From: CBDCIS01 sp965217565
Lineage (GTDB): Bacteria; Chloroflexota; Dehalococcoidia; Lucifugimonadales; CATOSD01
NCBI GenBank assembly: GCA_965217565.1
Contig: CBDCIS010000001.1
Coordinates: 248,001-312,000 of the forward strand
Direction: 5' to 3'
Length of the DNA stretch: 64,000 nucleotides
Positions 60,838 to 64,000 of this stretch are shown here, in pieces. Both the position numbers and the translations under genes were made by a program. Below the pieces are notes generated by a model. The model had not been told where the DNA came from and ran no database searches. It saw only the letters and a list, made by a program, of their open reading frames with translations. Numbering within the stretch: position 1 is the first letter of the stretch; every line of letters starts with the position of its first letter.

Positions 60838-61130
60838 TCCTTAGGGTCGGTTTCAACGGCCTGCTGAAAAAGCCTGCGGCCGGTAGTTCGTCCTGTGAGT
60901 GTCGTGCCGTTGAAAGGCGGCGCCCAGTACGGGCCGGGTCATAGACCCCTGTCCAAATTGCCCCGGTCGGCGAGACGGAACACCCATCGCAGTCAGGGCG
61001 TCCCGGATTACACCGACGGCATCGCCGACGATGCCGACAACGAGGAATCGCTGACCAGCGTGCCGACAGTGGCGGTGGAAGGCTACGGCGGCTCACCAAG
61101 CTACGCTCGAACCAACTATTTGATTTGGGC
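60838..61130. other. Intergenic stretch without a supported gene
   Basis: Short frames cross it on both strands but none has a ribosome binding site or family resemblance. I see no RNA gene and no clear terminator. Confidence 0.45.
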
Positions 61131-61787
61131 TCAAACCCCATGCCTGCCGAGAAGCAGCGGTCGAAGTTCGTCCACATGGTCTACTAGATAATCTGGGGCT
61201 GGCAGGTATTTTGGGAAACGGCGTCCAAGGCGTATCCAGGCTGTTAGCATTCCGACTCCTTGAGCTCCCTTGATGTCTGTATCGACGTTATCACCGACAA
61301 ACAGCGTTCTACCAGAAGGGGGCGCTCCCAGCCTCCTCAGCGCCTCCACATAGATGGCTGGCTCCGGCTTTTCATGACCGAAATCACTGGAGACGATAAC
61401 AAAGGGGGCGAGTTCGTGCACGCCAGCCAGCCTAAGCTTGGTATGCTGAAACGTGCCTCCATTTGTTACTATGCCCCATGGTATGGCTTCTCGATTGAGG
61501 TCAACTAGCAAAGAGAGAGCCAACTTGTCTGGCTTTACGGCCTCGCCCAGCGCCTCGTAGTACCAAGCTCTCAAATCGGAGGCGCTCATTGCAATGCCCG
61601 GCCAGGTTTGTAGGATGCGGTCAAAGCTGTCGCAACGTATCATGTGTCTCACCGCTGCCTGCCTCGAGTGAGCCTTTTGCATTGATGGTTGCCAATCGTA
61701 AAGCTGCTCCGCCACAGCCCTGAAAGCAGCGCTACGGTCTACCAAGGTATCATCTAGGTCGAATAGTGCGGCCTCAATAGTGCCCAT
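61131..61787 (-). CDS. HAD-superfamily hydrolase
   Basis: This 218-aa protein has HAD motif I ALFDLDDTLVDRS, motif II WGIVTNGG, motif III Lys in HEKPEPAIYVEAL and motif IV VGDNVDTDIKGAQGVGM. A C1 helical cap lies between motifs I and II. It is likely a phosphatase for a small phosphate ester. The start at 61787 follows GAGAGGAGCT; a longer frame to 61817 lacks this support. Divergent from the interrupted kinase gene. Confidence 0.9.
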   Translation of the reverse strand: MGTIEAALFDLDDTLVDRSAAFRAVAEQLYDWQPSMQKAHSRQAAVRHMIRCDSFDRILQTWPGIAMSASDLRAWYYEALGEAVKPDKLALSLLVDLNREAIPWGIVTNGGTFQHTKLRLAGVHELAPFVIVSSDFGHEKPEPAIYVEALRRLGAPPSGRTLFVGDNVDTDIKGAQGVGMLTAWIRLGRRFPKYLPAPDYLVDHVDELRPLLLGRHGV

Positions 61788-61952
61788 AGCTCCTCTCTGC
61801 TGAACCTCGTCCGCCACCCCTATGCTATAGTGGTAGCGTAAAATTCGAATAGCTTAGGACATTATAGAGCATGGATGGCTCAACTCCAGAGATGACGGGT
61901 GATGAGGTTTCTGCCTCTAGCGTTCTGGCAGCTTTTCCGCTGCCAGAACCTA

Positions 61953-63187
61953 GTGGTCCAACATCATTGAAATGAAGACCATGATAGTCATTGTTGCTCT
62001 TGGGGGTTCAATCGTAACGTTGAACCGAGGAGGAACCATGATGTCTACCAAGAAGTACCGTATCAGACTGACTACCGACGAACAACAGGAACTCAACGGC
62101 TTGGTCTCACGCGGTCGGTCTGCGGCGTACAAACAGACCCATGCGCGCATTCTGCTGATGAGCGATGAGTCACGCTCGGACGGGGGAATGAAGGACGCGG
62201 ACATCACCAGCGCGCTCGGTGTGGGACAGTCAACGGTCGAGCGAATACGCAAGCGCTGTGTGGAGGAGGGGGTCGAGTCTGCGCTGAATCGCAAAAAGCA
62301 ACTGCGTCGGCGTCAAAAGAGACTGGACGGCGAAGGTGAAGCACGGTTGATAGCGATGGCCTGCAGGGAACCGCCGGAGGGGCGTGCCAGTTGGACCCTG
62401 AAGCTGTTGGCTGACGAGTTGGTCGAGTGTGAGATAGTCGAGACCATTAGCGCCGAGACGGTTCGCCAGGCGCTTAAAAAAACGAGCTGAAGCCGTGGCT
62501 GAAGCAGAGTTGGTGCATCCCGCCCGGTCAGAGCGCGGAGTTTGTGTGCGCGATGGAAGACGTACTGGAGGTCTACCAACGGCCGTACGATGGGAATGAG
62601 GTTCTGGTGTGCATGGATGAGACGAGCAAACAGCAAGTCAAGGAGACGCGAGTGCCGCGTCCCACAGCGCCCGGCTTATCGGCGGCATACGACTACGAAT
62701 ACGAGCGCAATGGAGTGAGCAGCCTGTTCATGCTGTTTGCACCGTTGGACGGATGGCGCCGAGTCGAGCTCAGAGAGCGCCGCACGAAGGTGGACTGGGC
62801 GCATGTGATAAAGAAACTGGTCGACGAGGACTACCCTGACAGAGACCGGATCGTGCTGGTAATGGACAATCTCAACACTCACAAGCTGTCCTCGCTATAC
62901 GAGGCATTCGAGCCTGCTGAGGCGAGGCGTATAGCTGAGCGACTGGAGATACACTACACTCCCAAACACGGGAGTTGGTTGAATATGGCGGAGATAGAGA
63001 TCGGTGTGCTGGCTCGACAGTGCCTGGACCGACGGATTGCCAATCAAGACATCCTGCGCGGCGAGGTCAATGCTTGGCAGAATCAACGCAACCGGGATGT
63101 TATACGAGTGGATTGGCGCTTCACTACCGAGGATGCGCGCATCAAGCTAAAGTCACTCTACCCATCAATACAAAAAAGTTGAACCAC
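61953..63187 (+). mobile_element. IS630-family insertion sequence, copy 2 (1235 bp)
   Basis: The ends GTGGTCCAAC and GTTGAACCAC lie between TA at 61951-61952 and 63188-63189. Length and both protein frames equal copy 1 (220-1454), in opposite orientation. It entered a palindromic part of the kinase gene (stem GTTCTGGCAGC, 61922-61949). Confidence 0.93.
62038..63182 (+). CDS. IS630-family transposase (copy 2), two frames joined by a -1 frameshift
   Basis: The start ATG follows GAGGAGGAACC. Frame one (62038-62490) ends LKKTS; a -1 slip on the A7 run leads to LKKNELKPWLKQSWCIPPGQ and the catalytic domain ending at 63182. The translation is identical to copy 1, including the Asp, Asp and Glu of the active site. 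Confidence 0.92.
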
Positions 63188-64000
63188 TAGGGTTATAAGC
63201 TCTTTTGATGCAAGCACTCGGAATGACCTATGGCTGGTCGAAGATGCCAGATCTAGCCACTACGTTCTGACGCGTCATCGCCAGCACCGTAGGCACCCTG
63301 GGCGGGTCGAGTTCCAGTTGCGCTTCCAGGAGCACCTCCGCCATAACAGCTTCCCCACCGCCGAAGCTATTGAGACACGCTTAGGCGGGCTCCTGTTTGT
63401 GAGTGATGATGGAATGCCGTGGTCGCTCTCCACCTACGTCGAGGGAGAGCCGTATGATTTCCAACGCATGGGCCAGGTTGAAGAGGCGGCGCGACGTTTG
63501 GCCCAATTCCACACGACGGCTGAATTGTTTCCTGGGGAGGAATTCACAGTTGACTATTACCGCCCGTTCCGTGACCGGTGGATTCACGCCAACGAGAAAC
63601 AGTCGGCGCTACAAAAATTGTTCTCCGGTGCCGAAGTTGACGAGGAATTTGCTGCCCTACGAGATAGGGATTCATGGGTATTGTCAGAATGGCCTTTAGA
63701 TCGGTTTAACGGCTTGCCCGTTGGGTGGACTCATGGTGACTACCATGGCCGTAACATGGTCTTTGTAGGAGATGAATTGCGTGCCTTAATTGACTTTGAC
63801 GATGTGACCCACGAGCCGCTTGTCTGGGACATCGCAAATGCTGTGTATATGTTTGGGAGGGAAGCCCGCGGATCATTCCACATCAGGCCCGATGTGGCCG
63901 GGCGTATTCTGGGCGAGTATGGGGAACACCATCGACTTTCCAGAGAAGAACGGGCAGCGATTCCTATGATTCTTACCATGAAATTTCCTGACGACATTAA

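Larger units (their letters stand above)
61871..64000 (+). pseudogene. APH/choline-kinase-like phosphotransferase, interrupted by IS630 copy 2; runs off the window
   Basis: The first 27 codons (MDGSTPEMTGDEVSASSVLA, AFPLPEP) precede the IS630 element. After it the frame resumes across the TA as RVISSFDASTRNDLWLVEDA. Kinase motifs follow: HYVLTRHRQHRR (substituting for the ATP Lys strand), WTHGDYHGRNMVF (catalytic loop Asp, Asn) and LRALIDFDDVTHEPLVWDIA (metal Asp). The family phosphorylates aminoglycosides, homoserine or similar. Removing the element and one TA restores one open frame, so the damage is recent. The 3' end lies beyond 64000. Confidence 0.85.

Noticed and set aside
61922..61949. 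Perfect hairpin that looks like a terminator
   Set aside because: It lies within the first codons of the interrupted kinase gene and has no T-run; I treat it as a coding palindrome and possible IS target.
220..63187. Composite transposon bounded by the two IS630 copies
   Set aside because: Each copy has its own TA duplication in a different host gene (istB relic and kinase), so they inserted independently, and the interior includes core genes such as infA and tRNAs.
1..64000. CRISPR arrays, rRNA genes, prophage structural genes
   Set aside because: I looked for regularly spaced repeats, rRNA landmarks and phage-type genes and saw none.

Overview
The window reads as a GC-rich bacterial chromosome segment. 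My best guess is Chloroflexota, close to the marine or sponge-associated SAR202/Dehalococcoidia group. The grounds are four CaiB/BaiF (family III) CoA-transferases, two MmgE/PrpD proteins, three acyl-CoA dehydrogenases, a CxxC-x17-CxxC zinc-ribbon protein and heavy insertion-sequence load. This is inference from gene content; there is no rRNA gene, and infA, comM and the four tRNA genes are too general to fix the taxon.

Region 1 (1-13.7 kb) is an accessory zone full of mobile DNA: an IS21-type istB relic split by an IS630 element, an IS982 relic split by an IS5-family element, an IS3 relic, and two more IS5-family elements. Between them lie an alpha/beta hydrolase with a cysteine nucleophile and an operon of a broken panD plus two methyltransferases, one of them resembling betaine-forming N-methyltransferases. 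At 10189-13642 I find a 3.45-kb element with 17-bp inverted ends and a perfect 8-bp target duplication. It has no transposase of its own type and carries a Panacea-type antitoxin with a small partner gene, plus a zinc-ribbon membrane protein that another IS has interrupted.

Region 2 (13.8-26.8 kb) is mostly ordinary chromosome: NYN-domain protein, DUF362 protein, zinc ribbon, infA, CapA-like protein, ThDP enzyme, MFS/TlpA pair and four tRNA genes. It also holds a second inverted copy of the 855-bp IS5 element next to a PD-(D/E)XK nuclease and an OLD-like ATPase/TOPRIM gene split in two.

Region 3 (26.9-57.6 kb) is a catabolic island. On the minus strand are three acyl-CoA dehydrogenases (two near-duplicates separated by an IS1182 element), a YHS protein, an MmgE/PrpD protein and a phosphatase. 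On the plus strand are two CoA-transferases, MmgE/PrpD, an HMG-CoA-lyase-like enzyme, two hotdog hydratase halves and a small protein. Then come a peptide-type ABC transporter without ATPases but with two membrane microproteins, a second CapA, a GMC oxidoreductase with a class III aminotransferase, DUF2332, NIPSNAP, two enoyl-CoA hydratases and two further CoA-transferases. Together they suggest uptake of organic compounds, CoA activation, (de)hydration and C-C cleavage. In each adjacent CoA-transferase pair only one member keeps the catalytic aspartate.

Region 4 (57.8-64 kb) holds comM, a YprB-like exonuclease, a cupin, a HAD hydrolase, and an aminoglycoside-phosphotransferase-like kinase gene interrupted in frame by a second, inverted, protein-identical copy of the IS630 element. 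A short MITE with IS630-like ends sits at 37.5 kb and a shorter relative at 57.75 kb.
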